A stretch of DNA of 64,000 nucleotides from Burkholderia ubonensis (GTDB lineage Bacteria > Pseudomonadota > Gammaproteobacteria > Burkholderiales > Burkholderiaceae): positions 62,001 through 126,000 of the forward strand of contig NZ_CADFEB010000009.1 in the NCBI RefSeq assembly GCF_902833085.1. Direction: 5' to 3'. The notes beneath the pieces are model-generated. The model saw only the letters and a program-made list of their open reading frames with translations, was not told the origin of the DNA and made no database searches. A program made the position numbers and the translations under genes. Below, one piece after another: positions 33,971 through 42,299 of the stretch. Every line of letters starts with the position of its first letter. The stretch's first letter is position 1.

Positions 33971-35749
33971 GTGATCGGCAATGCCTGCGCACAGGTCGGC
34001 GTGTTCCTGTTTGTTCTCACCTTTCTGGTCAAACCGCTCGGGACAACCATCGCCCGTATCGCGCTCGGCGACCTGCCGGGGCCGCTGCGGCGCGTCGCCG
34101 CCATCGAACACGCGATTTACCGGCTGGCGGGCGTCGCCCGCGACGAGGAAATGGACTGGAAGCGCTATGCGGTCGCGCTCGTCGCATTCAACGCGCTCGG
34201 CGCGGTTGCGCTTTACCTGCTGCAGCGCATCCAGGTCTGGCTGCCGCTCAATCCGCAGCACTTGCCGAACGTCGAGCCGGGGCTCGCGTTCAACACGGCC
34301 GTCAGCTTCGCGACGAATACGAGCTGGCAGGCGTATGCGGGCGAGACGACGCTCAGCCACCTGACGCAGATGCTCGGCATCGGCGTGCAGGCGTTCCTGT
34401 CGGCGGCGAGCGGGATGGCCGTCATGCTTGCGCTGATTCGTGGGCTCGTGCGCCGGGGCAGCAAAACGATCGGCAATGTCTGGATCGACCTGACGCGCAT
34501 GACGCTCTACGTGCTGGTTCCGCTGGCGGCCCTGTTCGCGGCGGCGTTCATCGGGCAGGGCGTGGTGCAGAATTTCACGCCGAATCGCGACGTCGCGATC
34601 GTGCAGCCGTACCGCACGACGCCCGCCTCGAACACGCCCGCGCAAACGGCGCAGTTGTCTGTCGTCAACACGCAGACGCTGCCGATGGGGCCCGTCGCGT
34701 CGCAGGAATCGATCAAGCTGATGAGCGGCGACGGCGGCGGATTCTTCAACGCGAACTCCGCGCATCCGTACGAGAACCCGACACCGTTCGCGAATTTCCT
34801 GCAGATGCTGGCGATGCTGATCATTCCGGCCGCGCTCTGCCACACGTTCGGCACGATGATTCAGGACCGCCGGCAGGGATGGGCGATCTACGCCGCGATG
34901 CTGACGCTGTTCGTCGCCGCCGCCGCGATGGCGATCCGGGCGGAGCAGGCTGCCGGTCCGGCGCTGAATGCGCCCGGCATCGATACGGTCGCGTCGGCGA
35001 GCCAGCCGGGCGGCAACATGGAAGGAAAGGAGACGCGCTTCGGGATCGTGTCGTCGGCCCTGTACGCAACGGTGTCGACGAGCAGCGGCGACGGCGCAGT
35101 CGATGCGATGCACGATTCGTTCACGCCGCTCGGAGGCCTCGTGCCGATGGCGCTGATGCAGACCGGCGAAGTCGTGTTCGGCGGCCCCGGTTCGGGCCTG
35201 TACAGCATGCTGATGGTGGTACTGCTCGCGGTGTTCGTCGCCGGGCTGATGATCGGGCGCGCCCCCGAATACGTCGGCAAGAAGATCGAAGCGTACGAAA
35301 TGAAGATGGTGTCGATCGCGATTCTCGCGACGCCGGCGATCGTGCTGGTCGGCACCGCAATCGCGGCCGTGACGCCGGCCGGCGTCGCCGGACTCGGCAA
35401 TCCGGGCGCGCACGGCTTCGGCGAGATGCTCTACGCGTTCTCGTCCGCCGCGAACAACAACGGCAGCGCGTTTGCGGGCCTGTCGGCGAACACGACGTTC
35501 TACAACACGTCACTGGCCGCCGCGATGTGGTTCGGCCGCTTCACGGTCATCGTGCCGGTGCTGGCGATCGCGGGCTCCCTCGCGGCCAAGCAGCGACGCG
35601 CGGCCGGCGCCGGCACGCTGCCGACGCACGGGCCGCTGTTCGTCTGCATGCTGCTCTCGACCGTGGTGCTGGTCACGCTGCTGACGTTCCTGCCGGCGCT
35701 CGCGCTCGGCCCGATCGCCGAGCATCTTGCGATGACGGCCGGCCGGTGA
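33971..35749 (+). CDS. kdpA: Orphan KdpA, potassium-transporting subunit
   Basis: The 592-residue membrane protein matches KdpA, the K+-channel-like subunit of the Kdp ATPase. The four selectivity loops are recognisable: TNTSWQAYAGE, GDGGGFFNANSAHPYENP, LMQTGEVVFGGPGSGLY and SSAANNNGSAFAGL. I chose the GTG at 33971, which has GGAGG upstream and aligns residue for residue with the E. coli N-terminus; an ATG at 33938 lacks a ribosome site. No kdpB, kdpC or kdpDE gene is adjacent; the next gene is the convergent tdh. It may be a relic or serve with a Kdp complex encoded elsewhere. Confidence 0.87.
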   Translation: MIGNACAQVGVFLFVLTFLVKPLGTTIARIALGDLPGPLRRVAAIEHAIYRLAGVARDEEMDWKRYAVALVAFNALGAVALYLLQRIQVWLPLNPQHLPNVEPGLAFNTAVSFATNTSWQAYAGETTLSHLTQMLGIGVQAFLSAASGMAVMLALIRGLVRRGSKTIGNVWIDLTRMTLYVLVPLAALFAAAFIGQGVVQNFTPNRDVAIVQPYRTTPASNTPAQTAQLSVVNTQTLPMGPVASQESIKLMSGDGGGFFNANSAHPYENPTPFANFLQMLAMLIIPAALCHTFGTMIQDRRQGWAIYAAMLTLFVAAAAMAIRAEQAAGPALNAPGIDTVASASQPGGNMEGKETRFGIVSSALYATVSTSSGDGAVDAMHDSFTPLGGLVPMALMQTGEVVFGGPGSGLYSMLMVVLLAVFVAGLMIGRAPEYVGKKIEAYEMKMVSIAILATPAIVLVGTAIAAVTPAGVAGLGNPGAHGFGEMLYAFSSAANNNGSAFAGLSANTTFYNTSLAAAMWFGRFTVIVPVLAIAGSLAAKQRRAAGAGTLPTHGPLFVCMLLSTVVLVTLLTFLPALALGPIAEHLAMTAGR

Positions 35750-35816
35750 CGCTTCCGTGCCCCCGGCCGATGCCGCGCCGCGAGGCGCGACGACGCACGC
35801 AATGCAGGGAACGCGT

Positions 35817-36845
35817 TCAGGCCGTCCAGTCGAGAATCACCTTGCCGCTTTCGCCGGACAGCATCGCCGCGAAGCCCTGCTCGTAATCGTCGACGGCATA
35901 GCGGTGCGTGATGATCGGCGACAGGTCGAGACCGCTTTGCAGCATCGCGACCATCTTGTACCAGGTCTCGAACATTTCGCGGCCGTAGATGCCCTTGATC
36001 TCCAGCCCCTTGAAGATCACCTGGTTCCAGTCGATCGCGGTCTGCGCGGGCGGAATGCCGAGCAGCGCGACCTTGCCGCCGTGGTTCATCGCCTCGAGCA
36101 TGCTCGTGAACGCGCTCGGCACGCCGGACATCTCGAGCCCGACGTCGAACCCTTCGGTCATGTGCAGGTCGGTCATCACGTCGCGCAGCGACTCGCGCGC
36201 GACGTTGACCGCGCGCGTCGCGCCCATCTTGCGCGCCAGTTCGAGCCGGTAGTCGTTGATGTCGGTGATCACGACGTTGCGCGCGCCGACGTGCTTCGCG
36301 ATCGCGACGGCCATGATGCCGATCGGGCCGGCGCCGGTGATCAGCACGTCCTCGCCGACGAGGTTGAACGACAGTGCCGTGTGCGTCGCGTTGCCGAACG
36401 GGTCGAAGATCGCCGCGAGATCATCGGAAATCTCCGGCGGAATCTTGAACGCGTTGAACGCGGGAATCGCCAGGTATTCGGCGAACGCGCCCTCGCGATT
36501 GACGCCGACGCCGATCGTGTTGCGGCACAGGTGCCGGCGCCCCGCGCGGCAGTTCCGGCAGAAGCCGCAGGTAATGTGGCCTTCGCCGGACACGCGATCG
36601 CCGATCGCGAAGCCGCGCACTTCCTGCCCCATCTCGACGATCTCGCCGACGTATTCGTGACCGACGTGCATCGGCACGGGAATCGTCTTCTGCGCCCAGT
36701 CGTCCCACTTCCAGATGTGGATGTCAGTGCCGCAGATCGCCGTGCGGCGGATCTTGATCAGCACGTCGTTGTGCCCGACCTCGGGGCGCTTCACGCGCGT
36801 GAGCGACAGGCCGGGACCGCGTTCGAGCTTTGCAAGTGCTTTCAT
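35817..36845 (-). CDS. tdh: L-threonine 3-dehydrogenase
   Basis: The 342-residue zinc alcohol-dehydrogenase family protein has the catalytic-zinc region CGTDIHIWKWDDWAQ (residues about 38-52), GHEYVGEIVE, the structural-zinc cysteines in CGFCRNCRAGRRHLC, and the NAD loop GAGPIGIMAV. It oxidises threonine to 2-amino-3-ketobutyrate. It lies 12 bases downstream of kbl, which uses that product, forming the classical threonine-degradation pair. Confidence 0.95.
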   Translation of the reverse strand: MKALAKLERGPGLSLTRVKRPEVGHNDVLIKIRRTAICGTDIHIWKWDDWAQKTIPVPMHVGHEYVGEIVEMGQEVRGFAIGDRVSGEGHITCGFCRNCRAGRRHLCRNTIGVGVNREGAFAEYLAIPAFNAFKIPPEISDDLAAIFDPFGNATHTALSFNLVGEDVLITGAGPIGIMAVAIAKHVGARNVVITDINDYRLELARKMGATRAVNVARESLRDVMTDLHMTEGFDVGLEMSGVPSAFTSMLEAMNHGGKVALLGIPPAQTAIDWNQVIFKGLEIKGIYGREMFETWYKMVAMLQSGLDLSPIITHRYAVDDYEQGFAAMLSGESGKVILDWTA

Positions 36846-36857
36846 GGGCGGTCTCCG

Positions 36858-38057
36858 TCAGACGATGCCGAGCGACTTGCCGACGCGCACGAACGCGGCG
36901 ACCGCCTGGTCGATCTGTTCGGGCGTATGCGCAGCGCTCATCTGCGTGCGGATGCGCGCGCGCCCGCGCGGCACGACCGGGAACGAGAAGCCGATCACGT
37001 AGACGCCTTCGGCGAGCAGCGCATCGGCCATGTTCGTCGCGAGCTGCGCATCGCCGAGCATCACCGGGATGATCGGATGCGCGCCCGGCACCAGCGTGAA
37101 GCCGGCCTCGGTCATCTGCTGGCGAAAGCGCGCGCCGTTCTCGCGCACGCGCTCGCGCAATTTCGCACCTTCGTCGCTGCCGAGCAGCTCGAGCACCTCG
37201 AGCGACGCCGCGGCGATGCTCGGCGTGAGCGTATTCGAGAACAGGTATGGGCGTGAGCGCTGGCGCAGCAGCTCCACGACCTCCCGCCGCGCGGCGACGT
37301 AGCCGCCCGAGGCGCCACCCAGCGCCTTGCCGAGCGTGCCGGTGATGATGTCGATGCGCCCCTCGACGCCGCAGTATTCGGGCGTGCCGCGCCCATGCTT
37401 GCCGATGAAGCCGACCGCATGCGAATCGTCGACCATCACGAGTGCGCCGTAGCGGTCGGCCAGATCGCAGATGCCCTTCAGGTCGGCGATGATGCCGTCC
37501 ATCGAGAACACGCCGTCGGTCGCGATCAGCTTGTGGCGCACGCCCGCCGCGTCGGCTTCCTTGAGCTTCGCTTCGAGATCCGCGAGGTCGTTGTTCTTGT
37601 AGCGATACCGCTGCGCCTTGCAGAGGCGGATGCCGTCGATGATGCTCGCGTGATTCAGCTCGTCGCTGATCACGGCGTCTTTCTCGTCGAGCAGCGTTTC
37701 GAACAGCCCGCCGTTCGCGTCGAAGCAGCTCGAATAGAGGATGCTGTCGTCGGTGCCGAGGAATGCGGCAAGCGCGCTTTCCAGCTGCTTGTGCACGGTC
37801 TGCGTGCCGCAGATGAAGCGCACCGATGCCATCCCGAACCCGTCCTGGTCGAGACCGGCCTTGGCCGCGGCGATCAGGCGCGCATCGTTGGCCAGACCGA
37901 GATAGTTGTTCGCACAGAAATTCAGCACGCCGGCGCCGCCGGCGAGCCGCACGGCTGCCGCCTGCGGGCTCGCGATCTCGCGCTCGGTCTTGTAGAAACC
38001 GTCCGCGCGGATCTGGTCGAGCGTCCCGCGCACCTGGGCGAGAAAGGCATCACGCAT
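36858..38057 (-). CDS. kbl: Glycine C-acetyltransferase (2-amino-3-ketobutyrate CoA ligase)
   Basis: The 399-residue PLP enzyme of the alpha-oxoamine synthase family has FCANNYLGLAND, DGVFSMDG, DDSHAVGFIGKHGRG and the PLP lysine in TGTLGKALGGASGG (residues about 240-253). It cleaves 2-amino-3-ketobutyrate with CoA to glycine and acetyl-CoA. It is the first gene of the kbl-tdh operon and is divergent from an XRE-cupin regulator 160 bases away. Confidence 0.95.
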   Translation of the reverse strand: MRDAFLAQVRGTLDQIRADGFYKTEREIASPQAAAVRLAGGAGVLNFCANNYLGLANDARLIAAAKAGLDQDGFGMASVRFICGTQTVHKQLESALAAFLGTDDSILYSSCFDANGGLFETLLDEKDAVISDELNHASIIDGIRLCKAQRYRYKNNDLADLEAKLKEADAAGVRHKLIATDGVFSMDGIIADLKGICDLADRYGALVMVDDSHAVGFIGKHGRGTPEYCGVEGRIDIITGTLGKALGGASGGYVAARREVVELLRQRSRPYLFSNTLTPSIAAASLEVLELLGSDEGAKLRERVRENGARFRQQMTEAGFTLVPGAHPIIPVMLGDAQLATNMADALLAEGVYVIGFSFPVVPRGRARIRTQMSAAHTPEQIDQAVAAFVRVGKSLGIV

Positions 38058-38165
38058 CGCAAAGCTCCTGACATGAATCGCAACCCGCCGGCCGCCGCTC
38101 GTGGCGGCGGCCCGGCAGCCTGCTACTGTTATAGTCGGTCGTTCGGTTGACCGCTCTTTTCCGTT

Positions 38166-38194
38166 ATTCCGAACTAAAATTCGAAATACCGAAC
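38166..38194. promoter_or_regulatory. Repeated CCGAAC boxes between kbl and its regulator
   Basis: ATTCCGAAC (38166-38174) and ATACCGAAC (38186-38194) form a direct repeat with a 20-bp period just before the regulator start. Further TCGGT/TTCGGTT motifs lie at about 38135-38150. These are candidate sites for the XRE-cupin protein. Confidence 0.4.
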
Positions 38195-38217
38195 AACTCT
38201 AAGCGAACGGAATTCAA

Positions 38218-38829
38218 ATGGCAAGCTCCTCCGGTTCGCGGCGCACACCCGCCGAGGCCGCACCGCCGCCGGCCGCCGCGACGCCGCCGCGCGTCGGCGA
38301 ACAGATCCAGCGCCTGCGCAACGAACGCAAGCTCACGCTCGACGACCTGTCGCGCGCGGCCGGCGTGTCGAAGTCGATGCTCTCCGAGATCGAGCGCGAC
38401 AAGGCGAACCCGACGATCGCCGTCGCGTGGCGGCTGACGAACGCGCTCGGCATCACGCTCGACGAATTGTTCTCGCAGCCGAAGTCGCAGGAGACGATCC
38501 GCGTCGACGGTCCGCACGACATCCCGACGCTCGCCGGCCACGACGGCCGATACCAGCTGCGCGTCTGGGGCCCGATCGATCTCGCCGGCCGGTTCGAGTG
38601 GTACGAACTGACGCTGCCGGGCGGTGGCGCGCTCGTCTCGAACGCGCACGAGCCAGGTACGCGCGAGCACCTGACCGTGCTGCAGGGCACGATGGAAATC
38701 GAGGCCGCGGCGGCCGTGCGCCGCCTGAAGAGCGGCGATACCGCACGCTACCCGGCCGACGCGCCGCACGCGATCCGCAATCCCGGCAAGGCCGAAGCGA
38801 GAGCGTTGTTGATCGTGATTCATCGCTGA
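38218..38829 (+). CDS. XRE-family regulator with cupin domain
   Basis: The 203-residue protein has an XRE helix-turn-helix (residues about 28-80; LTLDDLSRAAGVSKSMLSEIE) and a C-terminal cupin domain (about 115-203; HEPGTREHLTVLQG and ADAPHAIRNPG). Such regulators sense small ligands through the cupin. It is divergent from kbl-tdh and probably controls threonine degradation. The alanine/proline-rich first 25 residues look like a flexible tail. Confidence 0.9.
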   Translation: MASSSGSRRTPAEAAPPPAAATPPRVGEQIQRLRNERKLTLDDLSRAAGVSKSMLSEIERDKANPTIAVAWRLTNALGITLDELFSQPKSQETIRVDGPHDIPTLAGHDGRYQLRVWGPIDLAGRFEWYELTLPGGGALVSNAHEPGTREHLTVLQGTMEIEAAAAVRRLKSGDTARYPADAPHAIRNPGKAEARALLIVIHR

Positions 38830-38867
38830 CGGGCCGTCGAGTCAGCCAAACGGCCAGTTGCGGAAAA

Positions 38868-38887
38868 TACTGTATGTTTGTACAGTA
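38868..38887. promoter_or_regulatory. LexA (SOS) box
   Basis: TACTGT-N8-ACAGTA is a perfect 6-bp-arm dyad matching the CTGT-N8-ACAG SOS box of gamma- and beta-proteobacteria. It lies 141 bases upstream of the ATG at 39028, with the repeat described next in between. It implies damage-inducible control of that gene and possibly the recombinase-like gene beyond it. Confidence 0.75.
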
Positions 38888-38921
38888 TACGGACATTCCG
38901 ATATGCGTCGGCCAGAGTGCG

Positions 38922-39016
38922 AAGCATGGGGCCACCCCAGGCGCTAAAGCGCCCACTCCGGCCGACCGCAAAGCATGGGGCCGGCGTAAGGCGCTATAGC
39001 ACCAACTCCGGCCGAC
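38922..39016. repeat. Two direct repeats of about 49 bp
   Basis: Two imperfect copies run from AAGCATGGGGCC to ACTCCGGCCGAC, at 38922-38966 and 38971-39016. Each contains the dyad GGCGCTA-A-AGCGCC or its decayed form. They sit between the LexA box and the next start codon, in the predicted leader. Confidence 0.75.
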
Positions 39017-39027
39017 AGGAGCCTGCG

Positions 39028-39408
39028 ATGACCGAAGAACAAGATTTGGCCGCGCTCAGCTTCAAGGCTGCTGCGCATGACCTCGAACAGATCGTTCGGC
39101 ATATTGCCGGGCGCTACATCCGGCAGCAGGTGCCACTGACGTGGCGCCTGCTGCACGCGATCGAAGCCGAGGCATTGGCGGATCTCGGGTTTGCCAGCCG
39201 GCACGAGGCCGGCATGCGTCAATTGTTCGAACGGCCGTCGGACATGACGTTTCCCGAAACGGACGACCCGACCGACTTCGGCAAGTCCAACGCGCTGCCG
39301 GCCGTATTCTCGTTCGCGGTCATCGCGTATGAGGCCGCGGCAAGCAAGCGCGACGTGCGTCCCCCGTCCGTCAAAACCGCGCGCGTGGCCAAGGGTTGGC
39401 GCGGCTGA
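39028..39408 (+). CDS. Conserved hypothetical protein behind a LexA box
   Basis: The 126-residue protein is acidic in its first two thirds, mostly helical, and ends in a basic tail (RVAKGWRG). I recognise no domain. The ATG at 39028 has AGGAG 7 bases upstream. The SOS box ahead of it suggests induction by DNA damage, and the position beside the replication origin suggests a role in replication, recombination or division control. Both statements are inference. Confidence 0.65.
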   Translation: MTEEQDLAALSFKAAAHDLEQIVRHIAGRYIRQQVPLTWRLLHAIEAEALADLGFASRHEAGMRQLFERPSDMTFPETDDPTDFGKSNALPAVFSFAVIAYEAAASKRDVRPPSVKTARVAKGWRG

Positions 39409-39545
39409 TTGCGGGCCGGGCGCGGCTTGCCGGCAACCGTCGATGCGGTCGAGTGAGTGAGCGCCATGCAGTGCGGCGACGGATGCGCGTCCCGTGTGTC
39501 GAGCCTTTCCGCTCATCCCGCCCGGGGTTTGCAAAAAGAGCTACC

Positions 39546-40586
39546 ATGCACGCAACTAACGGAAAAATTAACATGTCCCTTCCTTCATCCACGCACACGC
39601 CATTGCCAACGGAAGAAAAGGATTTGTTCGACCGTCACGCATCGGACTGGATCGCATCGCCCGAAGCCGCGTTCGACGCATGGCTTGCCATGCAGGACTA
39701 CCGCCAGTCGTCCGCCGACGTCTATCGCGCGCAGTGGGGGGCGTTTCTGACCTGGCTGCGCACGCATCAGAAAAATCTCGCATCGGTCGACACCGCGTCG
39801 ATCGCCCACTTCGTCGGCGAGCTGCCGATCAAGAAAACGCAGCGAATGCGCTACTTGAGGCTGATCGAGCGCGTGCTCGATCATATCCGGCGCAGCGAAT
39901 TCGGATCGACCAACCCGGCACGCTTCATTGCTCAGGATGGCGAAGCGACCTGGCGCAAGGCGCGCGACAACGAGCCGACCGGCTTTCTCGCGCCGGCCGA
40001 GCGCGCGAAGCTGCTTGCCTACCTGTTTTCACCGATCGGCGTAACCGGCGCCGCGCACTGGAAAGAGCGTCGCGACCGCGCGCTCGTTGCCGCGTTTCTC
40101 GGCGCCGGCGTGAAGACCGGCGAAGCCCGCGTGCTTACGATTAGTTGCATCAACCCGGGCGGCATGTCGCTGCAGATTCCGTCGACACATCCCGATTTCG
40201 CACGGGAAACGCACCTGGCGTCATTCGCGATCGCGCTGTTCGATGCGTGGCTCGCGGAACGCAAGCGTCAGGACATTCCGGGCGACCTCGTCTTTCCGGC
40301 ATCGCACGTGGGGCGTCCGATGCACAAGGCGACGATGTTGCGCGCAGTCGACGCAATCGTCGAAGCGGCAGACATCGCGACGTCGCGCACCGCGCGCGCA
40401 AGCCCGCAGACCTTGCGCAACACCTATGCCGCGGAATTGTTCGAGAACGACGTGCCGCCCGAGCGGGTCGGCACGTGGCTGGGCTTCGTGCAGCCGATCT
40501 CGTCGAATCGTCTGCACCGTGCGTGGAAAAACTGGCGTGACAGCCTGATCGAGGGTGAGGTGCCGTCCGAGCCCGAATCTCACTGA
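39546..40586 (+). CDS. Degenerate tyrosine recombinase-like protein near the origin
   Basis: The 346-residue protein has the two-domain build of XerC/D-type recombinases: a SAM-like core-binding domain (residues about 30-125; QDYRQSSADVYRAQWGAFLTW) and a catalytic-like domain (about 150-330). The active-site residues are mostly absent. The first Arg is Lys (AGVKTGEA), the HxxR box is QTLRN, the second His is Phe (WLGFVQ), and no Tyr follows (SSNRLHRAW). It may bind DNA without cutting it. The ATG at 39546 is chosen; 39573 is also possible. It lies between an SOS-box gene and KfrA at the chromosome 2 origin. Confidence 0.75.
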   Translation: MHATNGKINMSLPSSTHTPLPTEEKDLFDRHASDWIASPEAAFDAWLAMQDYRQSSADVYRAQWGAFLTWLRTHQKNLASVDTASIAHFVGELPIKKTQRMRYLRLIERVLDHIRRSEFGSTNPARFIAQDGEATWRKARDNEPTGFLAPAERAKLLAYLFSPIGVTGAAHWKERRDRALVAAFLGAGVKTGEARVLTISCINPGGMSLQIPSTHPDFARETHLASFAIALFDAWLAERKRQDIPGDLVFPASHVGRPMHKATMLRAVDAIVEAADIATSRTARASPQTLRNTYAAELFENDVPPERVGTWLGFVQPISSNRLHRAWKNWRDSLIEGEVPSEPESH

Positions 40587-40657
40587 TCCGGATCTTGCCG
40601 GACGCAGCCAGCGATGTGTGAGCGCCTTGCGCAGCAGGGCCTCACCGTTTCATCGAT

Positions 40658-40699
40658 CCCGGAAAACCTCACCTCAAGCCTCCCGAAAAACCTCACCTC
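40658..40699 (-). repeat. Iteron-like pair beside the recombinase-like gene (inverted)
   Basis: CCCGGAAAACCTCACCTC (40658-40675) and CCCGAAAAACCTCACCTC (40682-40699) start 24 bp apart, in reverse orientation to the main iterons. They lie in the convergent gap between the recombinase-like gene and kfrA, about 1.6 kb from the main array. Confidence 0.75.
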
Positions 40700-40725
40700 T
40701 GACTGTGCGTCCGGATTGAACGCGG

Positions 40726-41907
40726 TCAATTGCTTCCAAAACGGGTGACGGCTTCGAAGCGCGAGGGCCACGAGCCTGATGCGTATTCACACTCCGGGCA
40801 CGACACTTCGAAACCCTCATCCGTGTGAGACAACTCCGGTTCGCCGTCGCAGTGCGGACACTGGTTCGGCACGGGGATATCGGAGTCCAGTGCCGTGCCG
40901 ATCACTGTGAATGCGTCGGCGTCGAGCTTGCCGGCATCGGCCAGGCGCCGGATCAACCCGGCAATTTCCGGATTCATCCCGCGATTCGCACGCAGCGTGT
41001 TCATTTCGCGCGTCGCCGCGGCCAATTCGTCGCTCTGGCTGCGCAGTTGTTCCTCGAGGCGGTCCGCGCGAGTCTTCGCAGCACTCAATTGCTGCAGAAA
41101 ATCGAATTCCTTGCGCTGCACGTCACGCAGCCCGGCCTGATACGTCGACGCCATGCTGCGCAACGAGTCCAGCTCGACCAACATCGGCTTGACCCGGCGC
41201 TCGGCCTCGGCCACCGCATCCTTGATCTGCTGCGCGTAATGCTCGGTTCGTTGCTGCAACTCGGCTTGCAGCGCATCGATGCGGTCGCGCAGCGCGGCGT
41301 TCTGCGTCTGTTCGGCATCGACGCGGCCGGTGGCCGCTGCCAGATCCTTTTCCAGACGGTTGACTGTGGTGAGCAGCGTGGCCTCGTTTGCCGAACCGTG
41401 GGTGTTTTGGGACGCTAGCTGAACTTCGAGCTCGGTCACCCGCGCCTGAAGCTGTTCATTGCGGGTTTCGCCGCGTGCGATGGCCGCTTCGAGCGTTTCC
41501 TGGCGAACGGCCGCGTCGCGCAACTGCTGTTCAGCCTGCGCGACGTCGGTGCGCACCTGTTCACGGTCCGCGTCGAGACTGTCGCGTGCAACTTTCAGTG
41601 CTTCTTCATAGAGTGTGCCGAGCAGCGCACCGGCTTTTTCCTCGACGGCCTTCGGAATCGCGGCGCCTTCCAGACGAACCTTCGATGCCGAGCGGATCCG
41701 CTCCCAGAAATGGTCGATGTCCTTCGGAATGTCGCTGGCACTGCCGGTCTGGGTGAGATCGCGGACATTGGCGGCTGACGGCCGGATGCCGAGATCGAAA
41801 AACAGCCGCTTGCACGCATGCAGCGACAACTCCTGGCGTCGTGCGCCGGCAGCGCGCAACGATTCCAGCTCTTCTCGGATGACTTGACGCATCTCGTCCA
41901 GGGTCAT
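40726..41907 (-). CDS. kfrA: KfrA-like coiled-coil DNA-binding protein with zinc ribbon
   Basis: The 393-residue protein begins with a KfrA/plasmid replication-region DNA-binding domain (residues about 1-110; LSLHACKRLFFDLGIRPSA then DIDHFWERIR). A long coiled coil follows (about 95-310), and it ends with a zinc ribbon (CPHC and CPEC, about 345-375). KfrA of plasmids RK2 and R751 is a nucleoid-like DNA-binding protein that aids stable inheritance. I start at the ATG at 41907 because GAGAG lies 6 bases upstream; 41937 is an alternative. It is divergent from the iteron field and repA. Confidence 0.78.
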   Translation of the reverse strand: MTLDEMRQVIREELESLRAAGARRQELSLHACKRLFFDLGIRPSAANVRDLTQTGSASDIPKDIDHFWERIRSASKVRLEGAAIPKAVEEKAGALLGTLYEEALKVARDSLDADREQVRTDVAQAEQQLRDAAVRQETLEAAIARGETRNEQLQARVTELEVQLASQNTHGSANEATLLTTVNRLEKDLAAATGRVDAEQTQNAALRDRIDALQAELQQRTEHYAQQIKDAVAEAERRVKPMLVELDSLRSMASTYQAGLRDVQRKEFDFLQQLSAAKTRADRLEEQLRSQSDELAAATREMNTLRANRGMNPEIAGLIRRLADAGKLDADAFTVIGTALDSDIPVPNQCPHCDGEPELSHTDEGFEVSCPECEYASGSWPSRFEAVTRFGSN

Positions 41908-42299
41908 GACGTCTCTCACAAGCATTGAGTGTCGCAATCATAACGAAATACGTAGTGATTGATACTGATTTTTGACAGACGTTGCGAATTTGCGTCGATG
42001 TGCACAGAAAGCGCTGCTATGGCCGTCTGTGACCGACGAAGGGTGCAGATTCCGTGAAACAAAGCGAAGAAAATGAGCTAAGCGATTGTATCGAAAGCGT
42101 TTTTTAACCAATACCGAAAATTCAGCGTTGTTTCACATGACGGCAGGTCCCAAGGATCGGTGGGTATTGGGGTAAGGGGTGTCTGTGGAAAACTCCATCC
42201 CCGAAGTGTTGAGAGTAATAGAAGTAAACACCTTTGAACCCTTAGTTAAAAACGTTAACGCCACGGCACAGCCTTATGTAGCAAGGGTTTCAGACCGGA
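41908..42299. other. AT-rich segment of the replication origin
   Basis: This noncoding stretch between kfrA and the iterons is A/T-rich, most markedly at about 42040-42150 and 42195-42285, and is a candidate unwinding element. A TGTGGAAAA at about 42184 resembles a weak DnaA box. No gene is present. Confidence 0.55.

Noticed and set aside
35757..37256. Rightward 499-codon open frame over tdh and kbl
   Set aside because: Antisense to two clearly recognised enzymes; no start signal.
42130..42143. GTTTCACATGACG resembling the chromosome 1 parS site
   Set aside because: Only the left half matches; the right half of the palindrome is missing.
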